A stretch of DNA of 64,000 bases from Nodosilinea sp. LEGE 06152 (GTDB lineage Bacteria; Cyanobacteriota; Cyanobacteriia; Phormidesmidales; Phormidesmidaceae), in assembly GCF_015207525.1 (NCBI RefSeq), contig NZ_JADEWR010000027.1, positions 1-64,000 on the forward strand. The letters are read 5' to 3'. Below, in pieces: positions 50,009 to 60,069 of this stretch (position 1 is its first letter; each line of letters begins with the position of its first letter). Below the pieces are notes generated by a model that saw only the letters and a program-made list of their open reading frames with translations, was not told the DNA's origin and ran no database searches. The translations under genes and the position numbers were made by a program.

Positions 50009-53000
50009 CTACTCCCGGTTGACGGTGACAATAATTTCTGTTCCCTGTCCAGGTTGGCTCCGAATCGTGAGTTGTGCACCGATGCGCTCTGCCCGTTCGC
50101 TCATGCCGAGTAAGCCAAACCCCTCAGAGGCCGGGATACTTCCAACTCCAAAGCCCTGTCCATTGTCTTTCACGCGCAAGCAAACCTGATCGCGATCGTA
50201 GGCTAGCTGCACTCGAATTTCGTCAGCATTGGCATGTTTAATCGCATTGGTTAATGCCTCCTGCCCCATCCGTAGGAGGTTGTTCTCGACTTCAGTGGGT
50301 AAAGCATATACCGCACCCTCGATCTCGTAGTGCAAAGTGGTATCCATTGCGGCAGCTCTAGTCTGAGTGACGAGACGATGGAGAGCGCTCTGTAGACTGC
50401 CCTCCTCCAAAAGCTGAGGCCGGAGCGCGACGACCGAGCGCCGCGCTTCAGTCAGTCCAGTGCGTGCCAATTCTTTGATCAGGTCCAGGTGCGCCTGAGT
50501 TGCTTCTACATCATCGGTTAGCACCTGTTTTGCCGCTCCCACCTGAGCCAGAATGCCTGTAAACGACTGAGCAAGTGTGTCGTGAATTTCGCGTGCCATG
50601 CGGTTGCGCTCCTCTAAAATTGAGGCTTCTTCTGCTTGCTTCTGCGCCGTAATATCTCGCGCCAGCCAAATCACCTGATCGTGGTCGATTGGGGCAATGC
50701 GAGCCGAAAACCAGGCTTCTCGTCCATTTAGAAACACACTGTACTCGACCGTGAGGGTTTGTTGGGTTCTCAGCACCTGCTGAATATAACCTAGAAATTC
50801 ATCAGCTTGTTCCTTTCCGATTTGATGCATGGTTTTACCAATCATCTCCTCATAGGGTTGCCACAGCAGATCGGGTTCCATTACCATTATTTCAAGGAGT
50901 CGCCCTTCAGCAGACAGTACAAACAATGGATCGGGAATTGCCTCAATTAGATTCCGGAGTTTTGTCTCTGAGACTTGTAAGGCTGCTTCTGCTTGCTTGC
51001 GATCGCTAATATCTGCGACCACCCCTTCGACGTATCCATCGGCTGCATTCAGATAGGAAGAGGTAAGTCCCCAGAACAGTGTCCCATCCCGTTTTCGCAT
51101 CTGGACTTCATAGCTTCGCAGTTCCCCATCACGCTTCATCACCTCAATGGCGTGTTGGCGATCGCTGGGATCTACAAAATAGTTGGCGCTGTGTTCTAGC
51201 CCAATGATCTCCTCTGGTGAATCAAAGCCCAACAGGTTGGCAAGGCGTTGGTTGGCATTGAGAATTAATCCATCCGAGAGGCGGGTTCGGTAGATGCCGA
51301 CCTGCGAGTTTTCAAAGATAGTTCGGAACTTAGCTTCACTGCGTTGTAATGCCTCTTCTGCTTGTTTACGCTGGGTGGTGTCACTGCCCACCGATAAGAT
51401 TTCAACGACATCTCCCTGGTCATTAAAGATGGCTTGATTCGACCAAGCCATCCAGACCCGCCGACCGTCTCGACATAGGTTTTCACCCTCGCCTTGCGGG
51501 TACGATTGAGGATTACGAAGTAAATCGTGAACCATGGGTCTCATATCGCGTCCAGAGAGTTCGGCTTCTGGAATGATGGTTTCAAATAAGGTTCGCCCTA
51601 CAATCTCATGTTCTTCATAACCTAGGAGTTTTACCCCATAATCGTTGATGTATCGAATCCGTCCTTGCGTGTCATAGCGAATGATGACGGAATTCGCGGT
51701 TTGTAGCAGGTTGCGGTAATTGGCCTCACTTTGTCGTAACGCAGCAGTTCGTTCTGCAACCTGTTGCTCTAAAGTGCAGTTGTAGTCGGCTAGGAGTTTC
51801 TCGGCTTGCTTGCGCTCTGTAATGTCCTGAAAGGTTGCGATCGCATGAGTGATATTGCCCTGTTGATCAAAAACTGGTGTTCCCCGCGCCTCAACTAGAA
51901 TCGTGACATTATCTCGACGAATTTCTATATCTTCAGTCCTGATGCGTTCGCCCCTTAATGCCCGCACATTGGGCAGGCTCTCCGGTGGATAGATTTGATC
52001 CGTTCCCGCTACATAAAGTTGATAAACCTCTGAGAGCTGCTCCGGTGCTACGGAAGGATCAGTTTCTTTGCCTAGGAGTTGATTGCTGCATTGGTTGGCA
52101 TAGTAAGGGCAACCCGCCGCATCTACGATCGCAATTCCCACCGGAATCGCTTCGAGAAACTGGGTGATCTTGCTTTCCTTAGCCTGTAGTTCTGAATAAA
52201 GGTTGGCATTTTCGATGGCGATCGCGGCTTGAGTCGACAATAGCTGCAGGACCTGCGATCGCTCTGGTGTAAATACTCCAGTTGCCAACCGATTTTCTAA
52301 ATACAATACACCAACCAGCTTGGCTTGATTTAGCAGCGGCAAACAGAAAACAGATTGAGGCTGGTTCTGTTGAATGTATGGCTCATTAATAAAATCACCT
52401 TCACGAGTCGCATCATTCAAGGTGACAGGCTTCAGAGTCCGAATCACGTATTGAATGATTGATTCTGGCAATTGATTGGCAATTGGAATAGACTGTAACA
52501 CCTGAGTCGCACAAGCATCCTCATCGGCATTGAGTTCACAAGCCGCTTCAATCGACCATTCTCCTGAGTTTTCTAAGATCAGATATCCGGCTTGTGCGCC
52601 AGCATTCTCAATTAAAGTTTGCATCAGTAATCGCAGCAGTTGCTTCAGTTCAATTTCACGAGAAATCGCCTGTGAAGCTTTCATCACTGCTGCTAGATCG
52701 AAAGCAGTATGGGACGGATTAGAGATAGTTTCAGCAGTAATAGGAATTGATGTGGAAGCGGCTCTAGACGACTGAGAAAAGAACTGTGGATAGCGAGTTT
52801 CTAAGTCTTTAACTTTAGCAGTTGCGCCCCATCTTTCATAGCAGTAGTGTGCTTCTTTCATGTAGAGCTGAGCAAATTTTTCCAGACCTCGCGCTAGATA
52901 ATGTTTTGCAGCCAATTCGTATGCTAACGCCTCTTCCTGAATATATTCATTTTCTCTGGCTCCTTGAATAGCCCGTTCATAAAACTCTTCAGCCTCAAGA

Positions 53001-56000
53001 AACTGCCCTAAAGCTCGCGCCTTCTCTGCCTCGATTAAATGGTATTTATGCAAAAAGTTCATGGGGGCGTGGTATGCCCATTTCTGCATCTTCTCCTGAT
53101 TGGCATTAACGCGATTCAACCAGGATGTTTTTTCAGAGTTTGCAGCATTTGCCAACACCTTCAGAACGATTAGGGAGTCATAGAAACGAAATACAGCAAC
53201 AGACATTAATCCTGTGGCTGTGTTCAAATACGGTTCTACCAAGGTAGCCGTTTTTTCAGCTTGCTCATACTCTCCGAACAGGTAGCATAAAATCAGCTTA
53301 TTTAAGTAAAATAAGTGAAGGCCAGTTCCATCCTTTGCCGCGATCGTCCATGACAGTGCTTGCTCTTCGTTGTAGAGACTACCCACTAAGCGACCTGGGG
53401 TTTCAGACTGACCTCGCAGGTTCAGGATCGTTTGTTGCAACATTGCCAGCCAGGTGGCAGGAGTCTCTCGTCTAATTTGATGGGTGGCTTTCCGATAAAT
53501 CGCGGTTTGTTGTTCCAGTTCTGTCAGTTCTTGTCCTGCATAAAAGGGGTAATAACATAGGCCAATCGCGGAATAACCCGCAAATTCAAACTCTCCACTT
53601 TCTATACCGCTTTGCCAAGCTTCAGCAAAGCCAGGGAACGTCTCTCTAAGGTGGTCTTTCCAGGGAATGATATGGAAACTCACCATCATCAATGCTTTAC
53701 AATTACCTCTCTTGTTATTTGATTGTTTCGCTAAATTTAAGGATAATTTGCCAAATTGATAGCCCAGTTCAAAGTCTTGTTCAACGCCACATAGGATCAT
53801 GCCATAGCCAACATAACCAAGCAGCGACCAGATCGCGTTTCCATGGGCGATCGATAAATTCACTATCTTGCATATAATCAGCACCATCAGAGCGGGTGTC
53901 GAAATAAAAGCCGGAGTATATATGCCTGCTAAAATGTAGATTGCTGCCAGTGACACAGGTTCAGTCATCTCTGGCAAATCAATCAAATCTTCGATTTCCC
54001 GCCCAGCCAATCGTGAAGCGGTTTCCTCTAATCCTGCTTGAACATCTAACTGACTTGGAGCTTCCACTAAACGAATTCCCAAGCGTTGCAGCACTTCCAA
54101 GCCAGTTTTAAGAGCTTCTTTAGGGTCTCCCTGCGACAGCCATGCTTGAATCCTGCTATCGTAAACTTTCACGGTATCGAGCACCGTCTTCGCACAGTTA
54201 AGCACTGCTTCTACAAGCCGCTCCATTTCGTCAAAGTGACCGCTGAGGTAGGCTGCCTCTGCTGCCTCTGAATGCAACACTAAAGTTAGGTCATACTCAC
54301 GCTGCCAACTTTCCCCATCAAGCAGTTTAAGCCCTGTAGTGAAATACTTAAAAGCTGCTTCATAAGCCGTTGCTGTCTTTGCTTTCTGACCTGCCACTAA
54401 ATTCAATCTGGCAATTTCAGTTCGTTCTGATCGAGCAGTGACTAGCTCAAGTCCTTGATTTAGATGATCAATGATTTCAAACAACCGCTCAGATCGTTGC
54501 TCTGGTAAAGTTTTTTCGAGCAAATTGCGGCCGATTTGGAGATGAACAACCTGTTTCTGCGATTCATCAATTAGGGCATAAGCCGCTTGCTGGACGCGAT
54601 CGTGCAGAAACTTATACTCTTGAACTAACAGATCTTCGTCCAATTCAGACAGAGGCTGAATTAATCCTACTTGTATTGCTGTAAGTAGATCCTGGAAAAT
54701 TGCTTTCGGTGATTTTTCGCAAACGATCGCTAACGTCTCTAAATCAAATTCAGCCCCGACACAAGCCGCGATGCAGAGAGTTTGCTGTGTTGCTCCTGGT
54801 AATTTTTGCAACTGACGCAGCAGCAACTCCACTACATTAGCCGTGATACCTTGAGCTTCAATCTCAGCTAGGTTCCACTGCCAGCTCAACTGTTGGGCAT
54901 CAAAGGCCAACAGGTTTTCGCTATGCAGCAGCTTCAAAAATTCACCAACAAAGAAAGGGTTGCCCTCGGTTTTACGCAACACGACTTGGGCTAAGGAACG
55001 AACGGTATCAGGATTGTGATGTAATGTCTCAGCCACCAGTTGAGTCAACGGCTCCAGCGTTAAAGGAGTCAGGGCGATTTCCTGAAGTACTGCTCCCTGG
55101 TTTCGCATGCGCCCTAACGTTAAGACCAACGGATGCGTTGGAGTCAATTCGTTATCTCGGTAGGCTCCGATCAAAAACAGATACTGGATTTGCTCATCAA
55201 GTAAGATGAGTTCGATTAACTTCAACGTCGCAGAATCGATCCACTGTAGATCGTCTAAGAAAATGACTAGGGGATGCTCTTTTGCACAAAACGCTCGCAC
55301 AAATCTTTGAAACGTGAGATTGAAGCGATTCTGCGCTTCTGTTGCTCCAACTTCGGGCACAGGTGGCTGCTTGCCAATGATTAACTCGACTTCTGGGATG
55401 ACATCAATGATAATTTGTCCGTTGCTTCCCAAAGCAGTGAGTAGACGCGATCGCCATACTTCCACCTGTTCATTGGGTTCACCCAAGAGTTGCTGCACCA
55501 ACTTTTGCAGGGCATCGACGATCGCGCTGTAGGGAATATTGCGCCCAAATTGGTCAAATTTGCCAGAGATAAAGTAGCCGTGCTTTGCGGTGATTGGTTT
55601 ATGGAGTTCCTGCACCAAGGCCGTTTTACCGATGCCAGAATAACCGGAGACCAGTATCATTTCGCTGCATGAGGGTGTAGGGTGTAGGGTGTAGGGTGTG
55701 GGGTGTTTTTTCCGATTCCCGGCTCCCGATTCCCGATTCCCCGTCACTCTGTCAAACGCTACCCATAATGCTTCAATCTCCGCTTCTCGCCCATACAGTT
55801 TTTGAGGAATGCGGAACTGCTCGGAAACATCTTGCTGTCCCAACGATATGGCGTTAATCTGACCCCTTTCCGTCAGTTGTTGGGCACAGCGCTCTAGATC
55901 CAATTTGATGCCCCAAGCACTTTGATAACGATCCTCCGCATTCTTTGCCATCAGTTTCAAAATCAGGTTTGAAATAGGTTGGGGAATTGTTGCGTTCAAT

Positions 56001-56704
56001 TCATGCGGGGGAGTCGGCGGTCTGGCAATGTGGCAGTGGACTAGCTCTAGGAGATCTTTAGTGGGAAATGGTAATTGTCCCGTCAACAGTTCGTAGAAGG
56101 TTACGCCCAGTGAGTAAAAGTCGGTGCGATAGTCGAGCATCCGGTTCATTCGCCCGGTTTGCTCTGGCGATAGGTATGGGGGGGTTCCTTCTAGAAGATG
56201 GAGGCTTTTGAATGTGGGATTGGTGCGACTGAAGCGAGTGGCAATGCCAAAATCAACGATTTTGACAACGCCAGTCTTTGGATTAAAGACAATGTTGCCA
56301 GGATTAATGTCTTTATGGATGACATGAGCCGCATGAATTTTGCCTAGAGTATCCGTAATGGCGATCGCTAGCCGCAGAAAAGTAGGTAAGGGCATAGGCG
56401 AGAAACCCGGTTGCTGCCGCATCCAGTATTCTAAAGACTCTCCACCAAAGTCTTCCGAAAGAAGGACCAGCGTGCGCTGGTAGTCTTGTTGGCTGTATGC
56501 CTTGACTACGCCTTCAATGTTGAGCGAGCAAGTAATTTCATACTCCTGCCGATAGCGAGTTAATTCTTGAGAAGAGGGATAATCCTGCTTGAGAACTTTG
56601 GCAATCACGGCACAGTTATCTTGCTCCCTGACGCCCCGGTATACCAAAGAAGCTAAGCTCTCATAGATTTTGCTGTGGATAGTAATTCCAGGCAGGGTAA
56701 TCAT
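50009..56704 (-). CDS. Giant Ser/Thr kinase-ATPase-GAF-PAS-histidine kinase
   Basis: About 2231 residues from the ATG at 56704 (GGGAG upstream). Ser/Thr kinase domain 1-270 (HKDINPGNIVF, VDFGIATRF, GTPPYLSPEQ). AAA/STAND ATPase about 340-620 (GYSGIGKTALV, VIFLDDLQWID). A helical repeat region runs to about 1350, then GAF (about 1400-1560) and three or four PAS/PAC domains. The NarL-type HisKA_3 has phospho-His in MAREIHDTLAQS, and the HATPase has EALTNAIKHA and VKDNGQGFG. This architecture is typical of large cyanobacterial hybrid kinases; the signal is unknown. An in-frame tandem-repeat insertion sits before Walker A. Confidence 0.93.
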   Translation of the reverse strand: MITLPGITIHSKIYESLASLVYRGVREQDNCAVIAKVLKQDYPSSQELTRYRQEYEITCSLNIEGVVKAYSQQDYQRTLVLLSEDFGGESLEYWMRQQPGFSPMPLPTFLRLAIAITDTLGKIHAAHVIHKDINPGNIVFNPKTGVVKIVDFGIATRFSRTNPTFKSLHLLEGTPPYLSPEQTGRMNRMLDYRTDFYSLGVTFYELLTGQLPFPTKDLLELVHCHIARPPTPPHELNATIPQPISNLILKLMAKNAEDRYQSAWGIKLDLERCAQQLTERGQINAISLGQQDVSEQFRIPQKLYGREAEIEALWVAFDRVTGNRESGAGNRKKHPTPYTLHPTPSCSEMILVSGYSGIGKTALVQELHKPITAKHGYFISGKFDQFGRNIPYSAIVDALQKLVQQLLGEPNEQVEVWRSRLLTALGSNGQIIIDVIPEVELIIGKQPPVPEVGATEAQNRFNLTFQRFVRAFCAKEHPLVIFLDDLQWIDSATLKLIELILLDEQIQYLFLIGAYRDNELTPTHPLVLTLGRMRNQGAVLQEIALTPLTLEPLTQLVAETLHHNPDTVRSLAQVVLRKTEGNPFFVGEFLKLLHSENLLAFDAQQLSWQWNLAEIEAQGITANVVELLLRQLQKLPGATQQTLCIAACVGAEFDLETLAIVCEKSPKAIFQDLLTAIQVGLIQPLSELDEDLLVQEYKFLHDRVQQAAYALIDESQKQVVHLQIGRNLLEKTLPEQRSERLFEIIDHLNQGLELVTARSERTEIARLNLVAGQKAKTATAYEAAFKYFTTGLKLLDGESWQREYDLTLVLHSEAAEAAYLSGHFDEMERLVEAVLNCAKTVLDTVKVYDSRIQAWLSQGDPKEALKTGLEVLQRLGIRLVEAPSQLDVQAGLEETASRLAGREIEDLIDLPEMTEPVSLAAIYILAGIYTPAFISTPALMVLIICKIVNLSIAHGNAIWSLLGYVGYGMILCGVEQDFELGYQFGKLSLNLAKQSNNKRGNCKALMMVSFHIIPWKDHLRETFPGFAEAWQSGIESGEFEFAGYSAIGLCYYPFYAGQELTELEQQTAIYRKATHQIRRETPATWLAMLQQTILNLRGQSETPGRLVGSLYNEEQALSWTIAAKDGTGLHLFYLNKLILCYLFGEYEQAEKTATLVEPYLNTATGLMSVAVFRFYDSLIVLKVLANAANSEKTSWLNRVNANQEKMQKWAYHAPMNFLHKYHLIEAEKARALGQFLEAEEFYERAIQGARENEYIQEEALAYELAAKHYLARGLEKFAQLYMKEAHYCYERWGATAKVKDLETRYPQFFSQSSRAASTSIPITAETISNPSHTAFDLAAVMKASQAISREIELKQLLRLLMQTLIENAGAQAGYLILENSGEWSIEAACELNADEDACATQVLQSIPIANQLPESIIQYVIRTLKPVTLNDATREGDFINEPYIQQNQPQSVFCLPLLNQAKLVGVLYLENRLATGVFTPERSQVLQLLSTQAAIAIENANLYSELQAKESKITQFLEAIPVGIAIVDAAGCPYYANQCSNQLLGKETDPSVAPEQLSEVYQLYVAGTDQIYPPESLPNVRALRGERIRTEDIEIRRDNVTILVEARGTPVFDQQGNITHAIATFQDITERKQAEKLLADYNCTLEQQVAERTAALRQSEANYRNLLQTANSVIIRYDTQGRIRYINDYGVKLLGYEEHEIVGRTLFETIIPEAELSGRDMRPMVHDLLRNPQSYPQGEGENLCRDGRRVWMAWSNQAIFNDQGDVVEILSVGSDTTQRKQAEEALQRSEAKFRTIFENSQVGIYRTRLSDGLILNANQRLANLLGFDSPEEIIGLEHSANYFVDPSDRQHAIEVMKRDGELRSYEVQMRKRDGTLFWGLTSSYLNAADGYVEGVVADISDRKQAEAALQVSETKLRNLIEAIPDPLFVLSAEGRLLEIMVMEPDLLWQPYEEMIGKTMHQIGKEQADEFLGYIQQVLRTQQTLTVEYSVFLNGREAWFSARIAPIDHDQVIWLARDITAQKQAEEASILEERNRMAREIHDTLAQSFTGILAQVGAAKQVLTDDVEATQAHLDLIKELARTGLTEARRSVVALRPQLLEEGSLQSALHRLVTQTRAAAMDTTLHYEIEGAVYALPTEVENNLLRMGQEALTNAIKHANADEIRVQLAYDRDQVCLRVKDNGQGFGVGSIPASEGFGLLGMSERAERIGAQLTIRSQPGQGTEIIVTVNRE
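55671..55742. repeat. Heptanucleotide tandem repeat inside the kinase gene
   Basis: About five units of ggtgtag-type repeat are followed by tandem gattccc-type units. This is the kind of short tandem repeat usually found between cyanobacterial genes. Here it is in frame and adds a Gly/Asn/Arg- and His/Pro/Thr-rich linker just before the Walker A loop. Confidence 0.8.
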
Positions 56705-57003
56705 TGAGTGCTCCCTTGATAAAGGATTGTCATCCGTTTCCCAAAGTATATCGCTCACAAACCAACGACCGCACCTGAGCAAACAACTCCGCACCCCAAT
56801 CGGAGCAAAAGCCATGGGTGACATCGAGAGCCGTATTGCTGAAGCATTGAGACAGTCATGGTCTGTCATCGTCGGTTACGGCAATAGCTCGTAGTGACAA
56901 CCATGTCATCCGGGGGGCAAACAGGTCGTCGCTCGCATCAAGGGTGTAGGACATCGCTACCGGATTTTGCATTCAGACATTTATGGTTGATCGGTTGTAT
57001 GAA

Positions 57004-57204
57004 TGTACTTTCGATCAAATTTGGAGTCTAACTTAAGTTAGAGCCAGCCTTCTACTCCGCGATAGCATGGTTGATCTATCAATTTGTACTGTAAAAAATT
57101 CAACTTGCTATAGGCGACAGCTTGAAGGCGACCACCTATATTGAACCTGTGCAAACAGTCATGCAAAGGGATCGAGCAAGTAAATTGCACGGTTCTATGC
57201 TTGA
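57004..57204 (+). repeat. 201-bp inverted repeat, right arm
   Basis: Mirror of 49169-49369. The palindrome ctaacttaagttag is at 57028-57041. The arm points toward azoR, whose start lies 244 bases further on. The rest of the gap (56705-57003 and 57205-57447) holds a short frame MNIQGETELTHAQAVTLRAL ending in a HIP1 octamer, and no supported gene. Confidence 0.85.
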
Positions 57205-57447
57205 AGGCATGAATATTCAAGGTGAAACTGAATTAACGCACGCTCAAGCAGTGACGTTGAGAGCATTAGGAGCGATCGCGCAGTGAAGCGAATGCTTTTC
57301 GGGCACGCGACGCGAACGCCTTAACTCTGTGCTTAACTCGCGGATCTTAAGTAACGCTTAGCTGTACACACTGTTGGGTCAGCGCTAACCCGTCGGTTGC
57401 CCATTCGCCTCTGCTACATTTTTCATTCACAATCTGAGATTTATCCT

Positions 57448-58065
57448 ATGACCCACATTCTTCATTTAGATGCAAGTCCGCGTGGCGATCGCTCCATCTC
57501 CCGCACACTCTCTAAAGAGTTCATTAACCAGTGGAAAACCATTCATCCCAACGACACCATCACCTACCGTGATATTGGGCATCACCCTGTTCCCTTTGTA
57601 AGCGAAGACTGGATCGCGGCGGCATTTACTCCATCCGATCAACATACCCCTGAGTTAGCTGCTGCAATTCAGATTTCCGATGAGTTGATCGATGAATTCT
57701 TAGCAGCCGATCGCTATGTTTTCAGTATTCCCATGTATAACTTCAGCATTCCTGCCAATTTCAAAGCCTATCTTGACCAAATTGTGCGTGTAGGCCGTAC
57801 ATTTTCTGTAGATGAAACAGGTTACAAGGGACTGGTTCATAATAAGAAGATGACGATCATTATAGCTCAAGGCGGAGCTTACCCCGAAGGTAGCCCGACC
57901 CATGCCTACGATCTACAAACACCCTATCTAAAACTCATCTTTGGGTTTATTGGGATAACGGATATTGAGTTTGTCTATGCCGATAGCTTGAATATGGGGG
58001 ATGAAGCTCGTAATTTGGCGATCGCAAACGCTCAGTCTGCTTTAAGAACAGCGATCGCACATTAG
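57448..58065 (+). CDS. azoR: FMN-dependent NADH-azoreductase
   Basis: 205 residues from MTHILHLDASPRGDRSISRT, the FMN phosphate-binding start of AzoR. PMYNFSIPANFKAYLDQIVR and GGAYPEG are family signatures. Reduces azo dyes and, physiologically, quinones. The Met at 57448 is preferred over an upstream start because it begins the conserved strand. Confidence 0.93.
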   Translation: MTHILHLDASPRGDRSISRTLSKEFINQWKTIHPNDTITYRDIGHHPVPFVSEDWIAAAFTPSDQHTPELAAAIQISDELIDEFLAADRYVFSIPMYNFSIPANFKAYLDQIVRVGRTFSVDETGYKGLVHNKKMTIIIAQGGAYPEGSPTHAYDLQTPYLKLIFGFIGITDIEFVYADSLNMGDEARNLAIANAQSALRTAIAH

Positions 58066-58156
58066 CACCCATCGCGTTCCTTGAAACCAAGTTTTTCTGA
58101 GGTTATCCCTCATCCTAGAGCCAGGGGTAGTGAGTACAGATGCAGAAACTCACTAG

Positions 58157-58345
58157 GTAACCGCTATCATTTCTCACCTCGTCCGACCAGGGCGAGAACA
58201 GGGGTATGAGGAGTGGTTAGACGGAATTGCGATAGTTGCTCACCAATCTAAGGGACATTTAGGGGTGAGTGTAATCCGTCCCTGTGAGCACGCTCATCCT
58301 GAATATGTGGCAATCGTCAAATTTAATCATTACTTGATCAAATTC
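58157..58345 (+). pseudogene. ABM-domain gene remnant
   Basis: VTAIISHLVRPGREQGYEEW, then LDGIAIVAHQSKGHLGVSVI and YVAIVKFNHY give a clear antibiotic-biosynthesis-monooxygenase N-terminal half. There is no start codon (TAG directly upstream), and the frame soon runs into the next gene's leader. Confidence 0.65.
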
Positions 58346-58373
58346 ATATCTTGTACGTTCACAGGAGTCTTCT

Positions 58374-58649
58374 ATGTCTTGTCCACACCTGAACGAACTG
58401 ACGCTAGAGACTATGATTCCAAAAGCCAATTACCCGGTTTTCCGCTGTGAGGAATGCCTGCGAGTTGGCGGTCGTTGGGTACATTTAAGAATTTGCCAGA
58501 CCTGCGGCAAAATGCTGTGCTGCGACTCCTCTAAAAATCAGCACGCCCGCCGTCATTACGAAGAAAGTGGACACGCAGTGATCAGTTCAGCCGAACTGGG
58601 AGAACAATGGCTGTGGTGTTTTGCCGATGAACAACGGAAGACCTATTAA
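58374..58649 (+). CDS. UBP-type zinc-finger protein
   Basis: 91 residues. The zf-UBP pattern is complete: CPHL at the start, CEECLRVGGRWVHLRICQTC, CGKMLCCDSSKNQHARRHYE and GHAV. Such single-domain proteins occur widely in bacteria, often near redox genes, with unknown function. It lies 35 bases upstream of the DUF5996 gene, likely one operon. Confidence 0.88.
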   Translation: MSCPHLNELTLETMIPKANYPVFRCEECLRVGGRWVHLRICQTCGKMLCCDSSKNQHARRHYEESGHAVISSAELGEQWLWCFADEQRKTY

Positions 58650-58684
58650 TCACGCACCCCTTTTTTACTCACGAGGAAACCATG

Positions 58685-59614
58685 ATGTCAAATCAGCCTG
58701 CCCCAACAGATATTTGGCCGAGTTTACCCCTAGATGCATGGCAAGATACCTACACCACCCTACATATGTGGACTCAAATCATCGGCAAAATCCGATTGAC
58801 CCAAACTCCGTGGATTAACCATTCCTGGCATACTCCTCTCTATTTAACCGTTCGGGGACTGACCACGTCCACGATTCCCTATGGTAGCCGGATCTTTCAA
58901 ATCGACTTCGATTTCATTGATCATGAGCTGCTGATTCAAACCAGCGAAGGGGCAAGACGGGCGATCGCACTCTACCCTCGTTCAGTTGCTGATTTTTATC
59001 AGACTGTGATGGAAACTTTAAGAGAATTAGATTTTCACATCACGATTAACACTAAACCAAATGAAGTCCTTGAGCCAATTCGATTTGAGCAGGATGAAAC
59101 TCATGCCGCTTACGATGCAGACTATGCCAATCGATTCTGGCGAGTGCTGCTCCAGTGCGATCGCGTCTTTCGAGAATTTCGCTCCCATTTTTCTGGCAAG
59201 GTCAGTCCGGTTCATTTTTTCTGGGGAAGTTTTGATTTAGCCGTGACTCGCTTTTCGGGGCGGTCGGCTCCGGAGCATCCGGGAGGGGTGCCGAACTTGC
59301 CGGACGTAGTGGCCAAGGAAGCCTACTCTCAGGAAGTCAGTAGTGCTGGATTCTGGCCCGGAGTCGGATTATCATACCCAGCGTTTTTTTCCTACACTTA
59401 CCCAGAACCCGATGGGTTTAAGCAGGCTGAGGTTCGTCCCGATGCTGCGTTTTACAGTAAAGAGTTGGGCGAGTTTATCTTGCCCTATGACGCTGTCCGC
59501 GAGGCAGAATCACCCGATCAGATGTTGTTAGAGTTCTTGCAAAGCACCTACGAAGCTGGTGCCAGATTAGGCAATTGGAATCAGGAGGAACTCAAGCAAT
59601 TGATGTTCAAGTGA
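58685..59614 (+). CDS. DUF5996 family protein
   Basis: About 309 residues from MSNQPAPTDIWPSLPLDAWQ. Typical DUF5996 segments: TYTTLHMWTQIIGKIRL, FIDHELLIQTSEGARRAIAL, RFSGRSAPEHPGG and the final EAGARLGNW. Widespread bacterial family of unknown function. An ATG one codon upstream is equally possible. Confidence 0.85.
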   Translation: MSNQPAPTDIWPSLPLDAWQDTYTTLHMWTQIIGKIRLTQTPWINHSWHTPLYLTVRGLTTSTIPYGSRIFQIDFDFIDHELLIQTSEGARRAIALYPRSVADFYQTVMETLRELDFHITINTKPNEVLEPIRFEQDETHAAYDADYANRFWRVLLQCDRVFREFRSHFSGKVSPVHFFWGSFDLAVTRFSGRSAPEHPGGVPNLPDVVAKEAYSQEVSSAGFWPGVGLSYPAFFSYTYPEPDGFKQAEVRPDAAFYSKELGEFILPYDAVREAESPDQMLLEFLQSTYEAGARLGNWNQEELKQLMFK

Positions 59615-59803
59615 ACCCTTGAATTTAGGTAGAAGAATGAAGAAACCGTCACCTCTGCCGACTATCGCTCGATGCTGAGGGCAGAGTAAAGGCGGTTTTG
59701 TCCCCAAATTGTCAAATCACTCTATTGGCTGATCGTAAGTTTAGCTATGCTAACCAAAGACTTCCTTTACCAAGGGAAAACATTTACCTCGATCCAATCC
59801 ACT

Positions 59804-59839
59804 GCCTGCTTGTACTTCTCTTAAGAAGCACAAGCAGGC
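59804..59839 (+). terminator. Probable terminator hairpin
   Basis: gcctgcttgt pairs with acaagcaggc; after one mismatch the stem continues cttct/agaag around a 4-nt loop. It is followed by ttcatt, only a weak T tract. It lies 190 bases after the DUF5996 stop. Confidence 0.55.
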
Positions 59840-59947
59840 TTCATTCATGCGTATAGAAACTATTAAGGTTACCGTATTCTAAGCTCTTCAGTCCCTTTCA
59901 GTTTTCTGCATCACCGGCTCATAGGGGTAACGAGATTTTGCGAACTA

Positions 59948-60069
59948 ATACCAAATTCGAGTTACACAACCCCGATTCGAAACCGGTACCTCGTAGGGGC
60001 ACAACCTTACAGCGCGTGACACACTGCAATGCCCCTACAAATCTGGGGTATACAGATAGGGTTTGGTAT
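59948..60069. repeat. MITE-like palindromic element
   Basis: The ends ataccaaa and tttggtat are inverted. The inner arms caaccccgatt and aatctgggg roughly pair, and a central gtaggggc/gcccctac forms another stem. Total 122 bp, no coding frame. The IS5-family element inserted at its right end (TSD taa at 60069-60071). Confidence 0.65.

Noticed and set aside
49169..57204. Interpreting the 201-bp inverted repeats as IS terminal repeats of a transposon carrying the kinase
   Set aside because: No transposase inside, no target duplication seen, and the arms look like promoter regions of the flanking genes. Kept as a repeat rather than called a transposon.
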